Source of the DNA: Histoplasma ohiense
Lineage: Eukaryota; Ascomycota; Eurotiomycetes; Onygenales; Ajellomycetaceae
Length of the DNA stretch: 64,000 nt
Reading direction: 5' to 3'
NCBI GenBank assembly: GCA_017607445.1
Contig: JAEVHH010000005.1
Span: 1,989,001 to 2,053,000, forward strand
Shown: piece after piece, positions 1 through 11,516 of the stretch
Layout: each line of letters starts with the position of its first letter
How positions within the stretch are numbered: position 1 is the stretch's first letter
Program-made: the position numbers and the translations under genes
Notes under the pieces: model-generated
Databases searched by the model: none
Told to the model about the DNA's origin: nothing
The model's input: the letters and a program-made list of their open reading frames with translations, nothing else

Positions 1-804
1 AGCTAATAACTAGAGAACTATAAAGGCACCGAAAAGGCTCTGGGTTAATTACTATTATCTTCAACGCTGCTGCATGAGCTCTAAATACCAAAGGGCTGAA
101 CAACCGATATGTCCAGGTTCTGCAGGGTTCGGTATACTGTCGTCAGGCTACAGCGTGGGACAATACAGGAGAACGCAGCTTGTGGTAGCCGTAAAAAAAG
201 GAAAAGAAAAGAAGAAGAAAAGAGGTGGTAGAGAGGTATATTCATGCATAAAACGCTGCAAACTACGGTATTAAGAATTCAGAGAGAAAAGGGTAAATTA
301 TATAATATACAGTGTACAGTATGTTCAGTCTCAATTTCGGGAGAAATCATAAAAGAATTCACCAGACAAGGAAGCCATTGAAGAGTTAACAAATTGTATT
401 TTAAGTGTGATCCGACGTCGCTAGATGATTCCACTTACGGTGGCTCTTGAAACCAGCGGGCCATATCCACATCGATATATCATTGGTAGATATATCATCG
501 CTAATAATCTGCACAGACGTCTAATGCAATCAGATCCGTGTCAATACTGTTAGAGTAGTGCTGCCAGTGTCGTTGAAAATTATGATGCCAACGGGATGAT
601 ATGACGGCGACCCAGGACTAGGAGCAAGCCGAAGCCGTGCGAATATTCAAGCTAACAATAAGTGTCAACCAAAAATTGTCCGCAATCTAGGAAATAATGA
701 TCCCGTGCCCGCCTCCGATTTCTAGATGGGGGCCGTACGTCACCGATGAGCAAGTTACTGCTGTCTTAGGGGCTGCTGAGGGTTCGTGAATTTATACTGG
801 AAGG
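1..804. other. Left-edge intergenic sequence
   Basis: I find no reading frame with recognisable protein features. The stretch is AT-rich with a purine-rich patch near 190-225 and may be flanking sequence of a gene beyond the edge. Confidence 0.4.
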
Positions 805-1122
805 TCAGATCAGCAGAAGGAACAGCCCATGTGGACAGCTGTAATACATACTAGTACCCCTGAAGATCAGGACCATTAAGCATATATGTACCAGGAGCCT
901 GGGGAAAACATTTTGGAGGTCAACAACCTTGCCAACTTGGACGTTAAGGGTCCGAGAGAACTCTATTTGGATTGTCAATCCTTCCATGATGCGACCATCA
1001 ATATCCCATTCAATTGGGATCACGCAATGAAGCAAGCGGGTTAGGGCTTCCAAGCATGTTTGCAGCGCTGAGGATATTCCGACGCTACTGTTCCTATCCT
1101 CTTGGCTCATCTCATTGGCCAT
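805..1122 (-). CDS. Unidentified ORF, possibly an exon or gene remnant
   Basis: An open frame of about 105 codons on the minus strand starts with ATG at 1122 (MANEMSQEDRN). Its first two thirds look protein-like: an acidic, amphipathic, leucine-rich segment with PIEWDIDGRI and VQVGKVVDLQN. The last third becomes hydrophobic and less protein-like, which suggests the true coding part ends near 910 or that the gene is decayed. The frame stays open upstream of the ATG to an acceptor-like ttgtag near 1157, so it could be a later exon of a split gene, but I could not join it to a first exon. I do not recognise the family and assign no function. Confidence 0.25.
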   Translation of the reverse strand: MANEMSQEDRNSSVGISSALQTCLEALTRLLHCVIPIEWDIDGRIMEGLTIQIEFSRTLNVQVGKVVDLQNVFPRLLVHICLMVLIFRGTSMYYSCPHGLFLLLI

Positions 1123-1174
1123 CACATCATGGTCTAAAAAGTGTGGCTGTGCTATCTACAACATGATACTATGC

Positions 1175-1188
1175 TTTTTTTTTTTTTT
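1175..1188. repeat. Poly-T tract (14 nt)
   Basis: An uninterrupted run of 14 T lies between the unidentified minus-strand ORF and the GTPase-like gene. It is simple sequence with no further feature. Confidence 0.8.
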
Positions 1189-1512
1189 CGTGTTACCCAC
1201 CATACAAAAGAAAAAAAGGGACATTTCTAAAGTTGAATCAGCTTTCAAACCAAGTGTTAGGGGGAGTGGGAATAGCTAGAAAGGAAAAGAGGGCCAGAAA
1301 CCAAGGGCGCCGACTCAACTGACCAACAAGGATTGTCCGCGTTGCAGAAGCGCGCCACATCAGGAGACGATATATTAATGAAAAGTATCTCATCGGATCC
1401 CCTGATCCTTCTCTATCTACTTTCCCTAGAAGGTTTCCCCTGTGCGTGTGCTTCCGCAGTGTTCACGGCCTGTTATCAACTTGAACTCAGGGGTCGGATT
1501 GAAAGCCTCAAC

Positions 1513-2928
1513 ATGTCCGTGCTAAACAGCCACGAGCCCCCTCCCCCGCCGTATAGCTTCGTCGGGTCATCGCGACTCTCTTCTCCTGTGCCATCTGTTC
1601 GTCACTCGCCCCAACCGTATCATCATCGTCCGTTGTCAAGTCAAGAATCGTTATCGAACAACCCCCCTTCAGGAGCCCCTCAAAACAGTAGACCTCCTAG
1701 ACTGCCGCAGCTGCCGCTACACCACAGCCAGAATCTAAGTCAAAATGAAAGTACAAACTGGGCGCTGCGCCAAAGGCAGGAGGAAATCAGGCTCTGGTAA
1801 GCTCCATAGAAACTACCCATTTTTCTTGGTCCATTCACTAACCTGGAAATAAAAATATTAGCCCAAATTACATTGTGATTCCTATAATGGGACTAACGGG
1901 GTCAGGGAAAAGCACTTTTATTTCCCTTTTGGCAGACGGGCGGGGTGACTCTATCGGCCGCGGCCTCGAAGGATGTATGTTTACTCCCTTGCCATATCAG
2001 ATTCATCGCAAATAAACCAGCCAGTCTGATCTTCCCTCCGATTTATCTTTTCTCTGATTCGACTTGCATAGGCACGAACAACGTCGAAATCTACCCGTAC
2101 CAAATTAACCAGGCAACACGAGTGGTCCTCGTAGATATTCCAAGCTTCAACAACGCCAGTAGAAGCGACATCACTACTCTCAGCTCCATCGCCAACTTCC
2201 TTTGCCAGATCTACAGCAACGACATTAAGCTGGGTGGCATCGTATACCTACACGACATAATAGCTAGGCGCATGGACAGCCATGCCTTACATAGCCTACA
2301 CATGTTCAAAAAGCTCTGTGGCGCAGAGGGGTTATCCAATGCAATCATGATCACGAACATGTGGGAAATCCTACCCAGGTTCGAGGAGGGGGTAAGTCGC
2401 GAGAGGGAACTACGCGATCGTTACTGGAGCGGCATCCTCGGCCACGGAGGCATGATGATGCGTCATGACGGGAGCAGGTCATCAGCGAAGGAGATTATCA
2501 AAACCTGCCTCCGGCGCAACCAACACCTCATAGCACCCCTGGACATCCAGCGTGAAATGGTCACACACGGCCAGCAACTGAGCGAAACGGCGGCAGGTCG
2601 AGAACTATATTCGGCGATCAGGAAGAAGAGGCAACGGTATGCTGGTGAACTGACTACACTGCGTGAGGAATTGGATAAAGCACTCCGAAGGAAGGATTTC
2701 GAGTACGGCAAGGAGCTTGAGGAGATGAAAGCGCATCTGTACAGGAAGATTGGACTTGTGGAGGAGAGTGGGAGAATATTGAGGGGCGATATCCAGCGGT
2801 TGAACGGCGAAGTGCATGCGCGGCGGGAGGGCGGGGAGAAGAGGAAAAAGAAGAAATATCTTGGACGGACGGCGCTGGGGATTGGGGTTGCGACAATTCT
2901 TGGTTTGACAACGGGGATTTTTCTTTGA
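1513..2928 (+). CDS. AIG1/septin-like P-loop GTPase domain protein with C-terminal hydrophobic tail
   Basis: Three exons (1513-1796, 1862-1974, 2072-2928) give about 417 aa. The ATG at 1513 (MSVLNSHEPPPPPYS) is preferred; an in-frame ATG at 1378 would add 45 residues, including a hydrophobic stretch. The N-terminus is proline/serine-rich and probably disordered. The Walker A/G1 motif GLTGSGKST sits at about aa 103-111, is followed by GLEGCT across the second intron, then a G3-like DIPSF near aa 155 and a TNMW that may be G4. Fungal members of this AIG1-like family usually have DTPGF at G3, so the Ser for Gly here is atypical. The C-terminal third is a charged coiled-coil-like segment, then a KRKKKK patch and a final hydrophobic GIGVATILGLTTGIFL, consistent with a tail anchor. 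GTP binding is expected from family knowledge; the cellular role is unknown. Confidence 0.8.
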
Positions 2929-4896
2929 GTTTCCTTTTTATTCTTTCTTTCTTTTTTCTTGGCCGCCCTTCCCGTCCTCCCCCAGACGAGATCGACTCTC
3001 GGGATGATGAGGTCTAAATTGGTAAAACTCTTGTTGTCTTTTTCTCTTTTCCCCGCCTCCATGGATCGGACTAGGTTGGATCACGGTTTCATCTCGCATG
3101 AGGAGTTTGTTAAAATTCAGAACAACAGGATTGGTTCATGGAATGATTCCCCTTTCTTTGCTGAAGATATGTTGCTTAGTATATATAGCGTAATGATAGC
3201 TATGCATGACAATGATTGCCCACTTTACTACTATACCTTTTGTTATTGATATGTTCGGCAACAATCCCATCAAGAAAGTGGAGTGATGCCTTGATGTGGG
3301 ATATCTTTCTTTCAGTTATTATTTATTGGATGTGAATAATATACAAAATCCTACTAGCGATATTATCCATTCCGTAGATTAAACATCTTGCAGCCCTATG
3401 TGATTCTCCTCACTAAGCGGAAAAGGAGATCGCGCCATGACGTAACCACAAAAGGTCAGTGTTGTGGAAAACCGAGCTCCAAACCTCAGGGGATATATAT
3501 GTATTCATTTAACATCTCTTAATCAACTGATCTATTCCTTGATTAATTTTAACTGAATGGATTTTTGTGTATAGTATATTATATATTCTTTAATCCTTCT
3601 AATCTTAAAGATTCAGTTGTTGTATATTTTTAGATATGACTTATGATCCAGAAGATCTGAGAACGGAAAAAAGAAAAAAGTTTCTTAAGTTGAGAAAAAT
3701 ACGCGTCTGAGTATTAAAACATAAGAGAACCTAGTCTGATCTGTGAAGATCATCGTTCGAACCGGAACGCATATGCTCTGGAATAAACCAATTAATGATT
3801 CGACCGTAGGGCTTAATGGGCACAGAAATCACCCCACATTATGATTGTTTTCTCATCCCAATGGTTCTATTGTAGCATCAAGAAAGAAGTATGAAAATGA
3901 ATAAATTAATGTCCTAGAAAGCGACCATCTAACTCTCAGTTTAAGGTAGAAAATCCTCATATTTGATTTATTTTGGAAGAATTGGGGGGGGGAGAGATAG
4001 AGAAAGAAGTTAGGCCACAGGCGGATAAATAACAAGTACAAAATATAAAACAATGCGAGAAAAATCCGCTCAGCAAGTAGAGGAGGTTAGTCTGGTCTAG
4101 TTAGAATCTAGATAACACAAATATAAAAAGTAGAAATTGAGAGAAGAATTGGATGTTAGTGTTTTGCGGTTAGTGATTAAAGAGGGTGTGAATTGTTCTA
4201 TCGCTCTTTCGCTCCCTCCCTCCTTCCCTCTCTCTATTTTCTATCATTCTATCGATACGATTGGTTTTGTATTTCTCTTTTTATCCGTGAAAAACGGGCG
4301 ATGTGCTAAAAACAAAGCCGGAAGTAAGGTCAAGAGCAGGTTATGTAAGGGACATCCTGTTAGTTTTCCAAAAAGAAAAGTAAAAAAGGCAGTGGGAAAA
4401 ATCAAAAAGAGACAATCGAGATGTGGATGAAGGCAATATTAAGACGAAAAATTAAAAAGAAAACGAATATATCGGTCTTAAAAGGAAAGGCCATCTAAGA
4501 GAATGCAAGCAAATAATTTTTCATTAGAGGATTTATGTGTGGGATGGGAAGTATGCAACGACGCCGCTGAGGTAAGAAAGGAGGTCGACTAAGAGGTTTA
4601 GACGAATAATGAAATTAAAAAAACAAAATCTATGGCGTTATGGCAAAAAATTTGAGCAAAGAGACGGTAGTGAAATGAGGTTAGGGGACGGGGCAGTAAG
4701 AGGAGGATCACTGGTTGGTTGTATAGCCTGGTCAGCGTGGTTGATCGATACGAACAGCCAAACCAAGGGCAGGCGATAAGAGAACGCACAAAGTTGGCTT
4801 ACGAGCCAAAGGGAAGTAAGAAAGAAAGCGGTTGGAGATACTGAAACAAGACATGGATAGGTGGATCAATATACACACCTGTCTGCTTCATCATGT
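2929..4896. other. Intergenic sequence between GTPase-like gene and AGC1
   Basis: This is AT-rich sequence with pyrimidine patches just after the GTPase stop, an 8-G run near 3986, and purine-rich sequence at 4310-4660. It presumably holds the 3' ends of the two convergent genes. I see no coding frame with protein-like composition. Confidence 0.5.
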
Positions 4897-7212
4897 TCAT
4901 GCAGCACCACCAGGCAACGCCGCGCCCTTGGGCACCTTGACCCGGCCAAAGTTCTCATCCAAATCAAGAATGAGTTTCAGTGCGTTCCGCGACCGGATAT
5001 ACGGCAGAGGCCCTGTCGCCCGCTGACCCAACCCCGGCTCGATGTGGCCAATGGGCGTAACTTCTTCTGCATGACTGCCCGGAAGCGGTAGCCATTTCTG
5101 TAGAACCTCATAGGCAGCAAGCGTAAATCCGAACTGCGGCGACGAGCGGAAGATACGTGCTGGGCCGCCTTTGAAGAACGCGCGGAAGCCTTCGTCTTTC
5201 ATTATCGTCTTCGCGCAGTGGCGTAGGGAGGTGTATTTCGTCTCGCCCTTGCGGGCTTCGACTTGCAATCTCGTCTTGATGACGTCGCATGGTGTCGTGA
5301 GGTAGGCGGCTGGCATACCGGCGATGGCACCGGCGGTCAAGAGCTGGATTACACTTAGTTTCTTTGTGGGGGATTCGCCAAAGAAGTCGGATTTCAAGTG
5401 TGCGTAGGTTGGGAAATAAATGGCAGAGAATGGCACTGGAAGTTTACCGGTTAGATAGTTGCATTAAAGTAGTAGTTTTATGATTTTTGCTCACCATCAC
5501 GTAGTAAACAGGCGCTAGCTCCTTTGTACAAGCCCATCAATCCCAGATTTTTGATGATCCATATGGCTGATCGACGTGGCGCACCCTCAACGCTGTTGGC
5601 GATCTCTCCTTGGACTTGCAGACGAATCTTCACAATCTCTAAGGGGTTTGTGAAAACCTAATTGTAAAACTTAGCAACAGACAAGAAAAGGAAACAAAGA
5701 AAACAAACAATAAGCATACCACTTGGCATCCACCAGCAGCACCACCTGCAAAAATTTCCCACGGCAATGGGATCTTCCCTGTCTGCTTGTCTGTGAACGT
5801 CCCGCGAACCAGATCATTTACCGTGAGTTTGATGGCCTTTTCAGGGGCAACGCCAATTAATTGCGGTACCACACCCGAATACAAGCCAAGAACACCTTCA
5901 TTCCGAATAACCTTCCTCGCACAATCGATCGAATTGATATACAACCTCTCTCCGACACGTGCACTTCTCTGGTTCTGCATCCTCGTCTTGACAAGGTCAA
6001 TGGGGTAGACCATGAATGCACCAAAGGCACCTGCAATGCTGCCCAGACCAAAATGATGCACCGACTCCAAGATACTATGGAGGACCTGTTTCGATTTGGT
6101 AGTGGCCTTGTCTGCGGCTTGCGTGGCGCCTTCCACCGCAGCATTACCGAGCGCAGCAGCTGTAGAATGCCATGAAGCGTCTACGACTTTCGCAAAATCG
6201 TTTAAGGAGAGTTTTCCCGAGGGGGTATCGAGACCGGCAAAGTGGAAGAGGATATCAGCTTCCATAGGGGTAAAGAGAGAAAAGCGCGCTATGCGAGCGG
6301 CTTCGTTGAGGAAATCGGTGCGGGTGATTTTGCCATCGTGACTCTTGCTGATGGCGCTGCGGACGATGTTATCGATCATATCCATCTCTCGTATTATATT
6401 CTGAAAAGCGCGGACGTTTGCATACGAAATCTTACTTCCCGCGCTGATGGTACACAGGGAGGGTAGATTATCTAGCACATGATCTGAAAGCTTGTGTTTG
6501 GAGGTCTTCAGTATGATACGCTGGAAATCCTCCGGCTCGATGTATCCATCCCCATCCATATCGAGAAGGTGGAATGCCTGACGTATTCTCTCGCCCTGGA
6601 GGCCACGGAGCATCTGTGCAAATTGAGGGTAGGTCATGTCATGCCGTCGCTTCTTCGTTCCTGTATACAATGATGCCCATTCCGAGTTCCAGTCAAAGGG
6701 GATACTATCGCTCCCCGTATTCTCCTTATATAACTTTTGGAACGTCTCATATTTAATCGCGCCCGTCCCCTCAACGTCAAACAAACGGAATGCAATCTCA
6801 TATTCCGCATCTGGCTTGGCAATTAGATTCTCGAACGCGGCCCAATCATGCAGGTTTACTTTGCCAGTCTTTCGTCGGTCGGCAACTCGGAATAGGATAC
6901 CGTATTGTTCGCGTTTAATTTTGTGCTGTCGGTTGTGAATTAAAATCGAGGTGTCAGCGGATCGATGTTTTTTTTTTTTCTTGATTACGTAGCTCATGGA
7001 AATAAAAATAAAAGACTACTTACATAGTCTTCATGTACGGGGGCAATGGCATTGATGAAATCCTCCTCGTTCATATATCGCTCTTCTGTCTCGCTATCAA
7101 TTCTAGAATGATGGTGGAAATGTGCCCTGATCCGGGATGTAACTGGCAGGGTTGGATCCGGCACAATGGTTCCCCTGAGGGAATCCTTTATACTATCCTT
7201 AACTCCAGCCAT
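4897..7212 (-). CDS. AGC1: EF-hand mitochondrial aspartate/glutamate carrier (Agc1/aralar type)
   Basis: Four exons on the minus strand (7024-7212, 5720-6925, 5495-5657, 4897-5435) encode about 698 aa, the usual length of fungal Agc1-like carriers. The N-terminal half carries EF-hand units: a degenerate one near aa 110 (FDVEGTGAIKYETF), a canonical loop DMDGDGYIEPED at about aa 185-196, and a weak one later (LDTPSGKLSLNDF). The C-terminal half has three mitochondrial-carrier repeats with the signatures PIDLVKTRMQ, PLEIVKIRLQ and PCDVIKTRLQ, the last two from exons 3-4. The family exchanges aspartate for glutamate across the inner mitochondrial membrane and serves the malate-aspartate shuttle; in animals the EF-hand part senses cytosolic calcium. 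Introns of 98, 62 and 59 nt have good donors. Calcium regulation in this fungus is an inference from the one intact loop. Confidence 0.93.
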
Positions 7213-10200
7213 GATCGAAAGATTTGTGAGGTGAGCAGGCTAATTGGTAATTGGTACTCAATGATAGCCACACACTCACACACTCATGCACGGTACCTCG
7301 AAGCTATCCAGGGGAGAGAGCTGTTGGAGTTAGGATGTGAGGCTGAAGAAAAGGCCAAAAGAAAAAAAGACCTGGGTATTTCGACAAGGTCAACAGCCGC
7401 GATTCCGAGGAATGCAGCTAAAAGAGGTTCTGGCAAGATTAGAGCTAGCCAGCCTACTAGCAGTGAGTGAACAGGGGAGAAACGAAAGTCGAAACGTAAC
7501 AACCTTGGAAAACCAACACCTTAAACCAACTGTAAAACAAAAAAGCGGAAAATGAAGAAAGATGAAAAATCACTTCCAACGATTCATAATAATAGGCACA
7601 AAGAGAATGAGTGTGCGTGTGAGCGGTGGGATGTGGTGGTCTTGCAAAAAAACACCAGAGAGCAATAGGAGATCGAGAACCTTGCTTGGAAGGCCAAATG
7701 AAATAAAACTGTCATTTTTTGAAGGTGACAGATTTTTTTGCCTGCTGACCAGCGGCCAGCCAATAGAATTGCCGGAGCGGGTGTTTGATTGCTGACTCAA
7801 CCGATCTGGCCCACCGGTAACGGCGGCCGGATCGGGCAAGGCGTGGGCGGTGGGTTGGCTAGACCTGCGAACCATGTGACAAAATAGTCGCGTCCGCGTT
7901 TTGTCCACGGCCGATGAGGCGATTGACTGTGTCAGATTGGCTTATTTATTTACCTAGTTCACTAACTACTGAGGTACGGCGTATCTAGCCACAGCGGACA
8001 AGACGTGCATTGTTTTGTGCAGTTAGGGAAGAAGCCTCGGTTTCATCGTGGCTAGTTATTTTTAGCACTCCCGAGCCCTACACAAGCTTTTTGGTTCCTG
8101 CATTGAAGACCGCGACGACCAGTACGCGCTTTCTCTCTTTCTACGATACCCATGATATGTATCGAGGCTGAGGACTCCATGCGTAGCTAGAGTATCTCCC
8201 CTGGCATTGTGCTCACCGGAGAGCATCGTCTGGAAGTTCTCGATCTTAGCTGCCCACTACGCAGAGCCTGAGGAGCCGTTATCGGCACAAGCAACACAGC
8301 TCGGACCCGCCCTCCCCGCATCGGCCAATTCTGATATCCCACACCTCGTAAACTGCCAGTGGGGCAAAAAGACAACATTTTTTCTCGTCTCTCTCTCTCG
8401 CCTTGCAAAATCCGCAGGCCAAAGAGAAAAAAGGGGAGACTACATAGTCCCGGTTGTCGTCAAAGTTGAGCCTTTTTGATGGTTCTTGGCAGGGGTACAA
8501 ACCCTATCCCAATAATGCAGGAAACCTTGCTGGCAGGGGTTGCTTTGACCCATCCATTCTACTGAACTTCAAGGCAACGAAATCCGAGATTAAGCTCCAT
8601 GCTTATGGGGAAGTCTATTTTCTCTTGTATGCTATCATTATCGCGAGGAAATGGAGGAAAGACCAGGATAGTTATCTCCATTGTAAATTAAGCCCCAGCT
8701 ACCCTGGACCACTCAGATGTGGTTAAAGAGGATTGATTATCTCATATTTCGATTGTAACGGCTTGAGATATACCAGTTCACTTTCCACATTCTCAACATT
8801 ACTAGTAGCTTTTATCAAACAATTATGAAGCACGTTGTGTCAGTCAGTGATCGAAAATTCTAACCTCATCTTTAATTCAATGACTTGGATGAGATCAGTA
8901 AGTATTAATTACTCGCTGCATTCGATTTCTGACCGGGTTATTTTTTTCTTGATTCAATGGCCGAATCTCACTCTCATACATAGCTACAGAAGCAGATTTA
9001 TTTGAGAGGGTAAAAAATTTATACACAATGCCACCGAATTTTTATAATTTGATGAATGCTAGTATGGACACTGGGAATGGTATGGGTCTTGGCTACATGA
9101 GCTGTGTACTTTTGCCCAAACCATTATTGCCCTGAGAATCAATCAAAATACTCCGCCTGCGCATGGAACAAAAAACTTTTGCTAGCTCTATGCATTTGGG
9201 GGGGAAGCAGATCTGGGAAGTCCGCCTGGGAATTTACTCTTATTTATCTTTTCAAAAGGCAAAAGCAAGCAATGTTACAGAACAAATGTAAATCACAGCA
9301 ATTTAACATTTACCGGTGTTGCTATATTTGCGCAGTACCACTGATTATGACTATTACTGTCTCCCAATTCCCAAGCGCTGCCATTATCGTACTCATGGAT
9401 TCGGCCCTTTATTTATTTTGAGATCAAGGTAACCTTTTGACTCACTAACTCTTATTTGCTCTTAGTAGCATAGTTATTTTTTGAAATCATGTGTGTACTG
9501 CTAGTAGTTTGTTTGAAGTCAGGGCCTCAATATCTAAACGAGAGCCCTCAAAATTTAGAAAAGTTAAATTTATACATTACAACGTAAAGCTTCGAGTATT
9601 GACAATCAAATTAATGGGGTTTGCATCTGGCTAATGACCAGTGAGCATATTTTCTTTCCCTCCACCTTTCCGCTTCCGTATGTATGTACAGTACATATAA
9701 AGCTTCTCATACCTCATACCCGCAAACCCCTTTTCTGCTAGGCCACTGGGGCCAATCCAAACCGCCAACATTTTCTTACTGATGCATCATCCTTTGAATT
9801 TAATAGCACGCCTGTTATTCTTCCGTACAATTCCCTTGAAAAACCTTCTCAGAGCCACAAAAAAAAATTTTAAAAAAATTAAAAGTATTTTGTACACCAC
9901 AACTTTATAATATAAATGCTTATACGGTCATCTCTTTGAAGCTATTAGAATATGATTTGGTTAAAATGACTGGCCAAGCCAAAGACTCTGAACGGGTTTC
10001 TCTGATAATAGAGTAGAAATTAACCAATCAGTGAGTGGTTGATTAAAAGTTAACTAACTTACACACTGACTTTTCGAATTTATAAAGAAAAAACGTTCGG
10101 AATGATTCTTAGAATTATCAGACAAAAAGCACCCTTGCGAGAGAGCTCCACATGTTGATTTAAATTTTGAATAATCAGGTCGATTCCAAGTACAGTCCAC

Positions 10201-10688
10201 AGCATCGCAACTTTACCCCGCACCTTGAGTCGTTGTCATTCCGGAGAGGAACGAAGGCTGGCTTGAAAAAAATCGACCACGCCATCACCGCCAAATCACC
10301 AACATCGGTCACACATTCGCCCTCCTCTGTTGTTCGGTTTGTTCTCGTGCAGCTTGTCCAACCCGTGCACAAACTCCAGCAGACGAGGTTGGGTGGGGTC
10401 GGCATCTGATAGACCAGACCAAGAATCCGCAAGTGGCCACAACGTGAGATATGCGTGATCTTGATGTGTCGTCATGCATTGGTTGGGCGCTTCCACCGCC
10501 CTCCCTGCACATCCAGGGCCTGATTGGCCGAGACAGGGAAGGTTGGGTCCAAGCATCTCAGCATCCCGGACCTTTCCAGGCGGTTGGTTGCAGCAGCGAT
10601 CAGCCAACCACCGTTATTTTGCACCCCTTTGCCCTTTGCCCCTTGACCCCAACTCCCCCGAACTGGGCGACTGGGAAGCTCAAGGGTC
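7213..10688. other. 3.5-kb intergenic region upstream of AGC1 and of the small PP1-docking protein
   Basis: This holds the AGC1 promoter at its left end and the far-upstream part of the 147-aa gene at its right end. Short open frames exist but none has protein-like composition or recognisable motifs. The right part (10170-10690) is more GC-rich than the rest and borders a TATA box, so it probably acts as promoter DNA. Confidence 0.45.
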
Positions 10689-10694
10689 TATATA
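10689..10694 (+). promoter_or_regulatory. Candidate TATA box of the 147-aa protein gene
   Basis: TATATA followed by GCCGC lies about 380 nt before the ATG at 11073. It is followed by a pyrimidine-rich stretch typical of a fungal 5' leader. If used, the gene has a 5' UTR of about 350 nt. Confidence 0.35.
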
Positions 10695-11072
10695 GCCGCT
10701 GAGGTTTCCCTCGTTGTCCTGCTCTCTTTGCTGCAGTCTCTGTTTCGAATTTCAAACTCCCCTTCCTTCTCTTTCTTTCCCTCCTCTCATATTTTTTATC
10801 CCAATTTGCACTGATTGGCTGGCCCAATCATCGCGCCTCTCTAATATTTATTCTATTTTTATCCTCTGTCTCTGCGCTTCAGCAGGCCTCCGTGTCTTCA
10901 TTTTATTTATTCGTTCGGTCTTGTCTCGTGGCCGCGCCAGAGTCGACGACTCATTTTCACCCTGATCGACGCTGAAGAAGGAGCATATATTTTTATATCT
11001 ATCCTCTTATCTATTCAAGCGTTCTCCTATCTTCAACATACCCTCAAACAATCACAGACAACCACAGACATA

Positions 11073-11516
11073 ATGTATGCTGCGCGCGCCGCTAAGCCTA
11101 AGCTCTCTTTGAGCATCGTTGCTGCCCCGACCAGCAACACATCACGTCCTGTTCTATCCCTCAAATCTCCCGTTGCCATGACTATGACCATGTCTCCTCG
11201 GACACCACTATCGCCTTCTCCTCTGAGCCCAACTGCTCGCAACACAAAGCTCAACCAACGAGGCTTCTCCACCATGCAACAACAAGCTACCTTTGCATAT
11301 GCCAACTCTGCCTCTTCGAAAAGCATCCTCAAGAAGAATAGCTCCTGCTCCAGCTCCTGCTCCAGCTCTCCAGGCAGCGGCGCTTCTTCTAAGCGAATCC
11401 AGTTCAATTGCGAGCCCACCATCCACTGTGTGACCCCTATTGAGAACACAGATGACTATTATGGTGGCTACGTGAAGATGTCTAGAGACGAGCGACGATG
11501 GCTGCTCCGCTCTTAA
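11073..11516 (+). CDS. Small protein with SILK and RVxF-type PP1-docking motifs
   Basis: A single exon of 147 aa starts with MYAARAAKPKLS. The first two thirds are Ser/Thr/Pro-rich and look disordered, with several S/T-P sites (SPRTPLSPSPLSP). From about aa 86 come SILKK, a serine/cysteine-rich spacer, then KRIQF at about aa 111-115. SILK ([GS]IL[RK]) and RVxF (here RIQF) are the two classical docking motifs for protein phosphatase 1, normally in this order. The C-terminus (TPIENTDDYYGGYVKMSRDE) is compact-looking and ends RRWLLRS. I recall similar uncharacterised proteins in other ascomycetes but cannot name one. PP1 binding is inferred from motifs only; there is no catalytic domain. A long leader with a candidate TATA box precedes it. 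The coding call is firm because composition and motifs are protein-like. Confidence 0.82.
   Translation: MYAARAAKPKLSLSIVAAPTSNTSRPVLSLKSPVAMTMTMSPRTPLSPSPLSPTARNTKLNQRGFSTMQQQATFAYANSASSKSILKKNSSCSSSCSSSPGSGASSKRIQFNCEPTIHCVTPIENTDDYYGGYVKMSRDERRWLLRS

Noticed and set aside
3745..3785. GTTCGAACC matching a tRNA B box
   Set aside because: The flanking bases do not form a T-arm stem and no A box or acceptor stem is found at a proper distance on either strand.
10020..10070. AACCAATCAGT-like sequence similar to one near 42402, suspected of being a dispersed small repeat
   Set aside because: The shared part is only about ten bases and the flanks do not match, so it is not a supported MITE.
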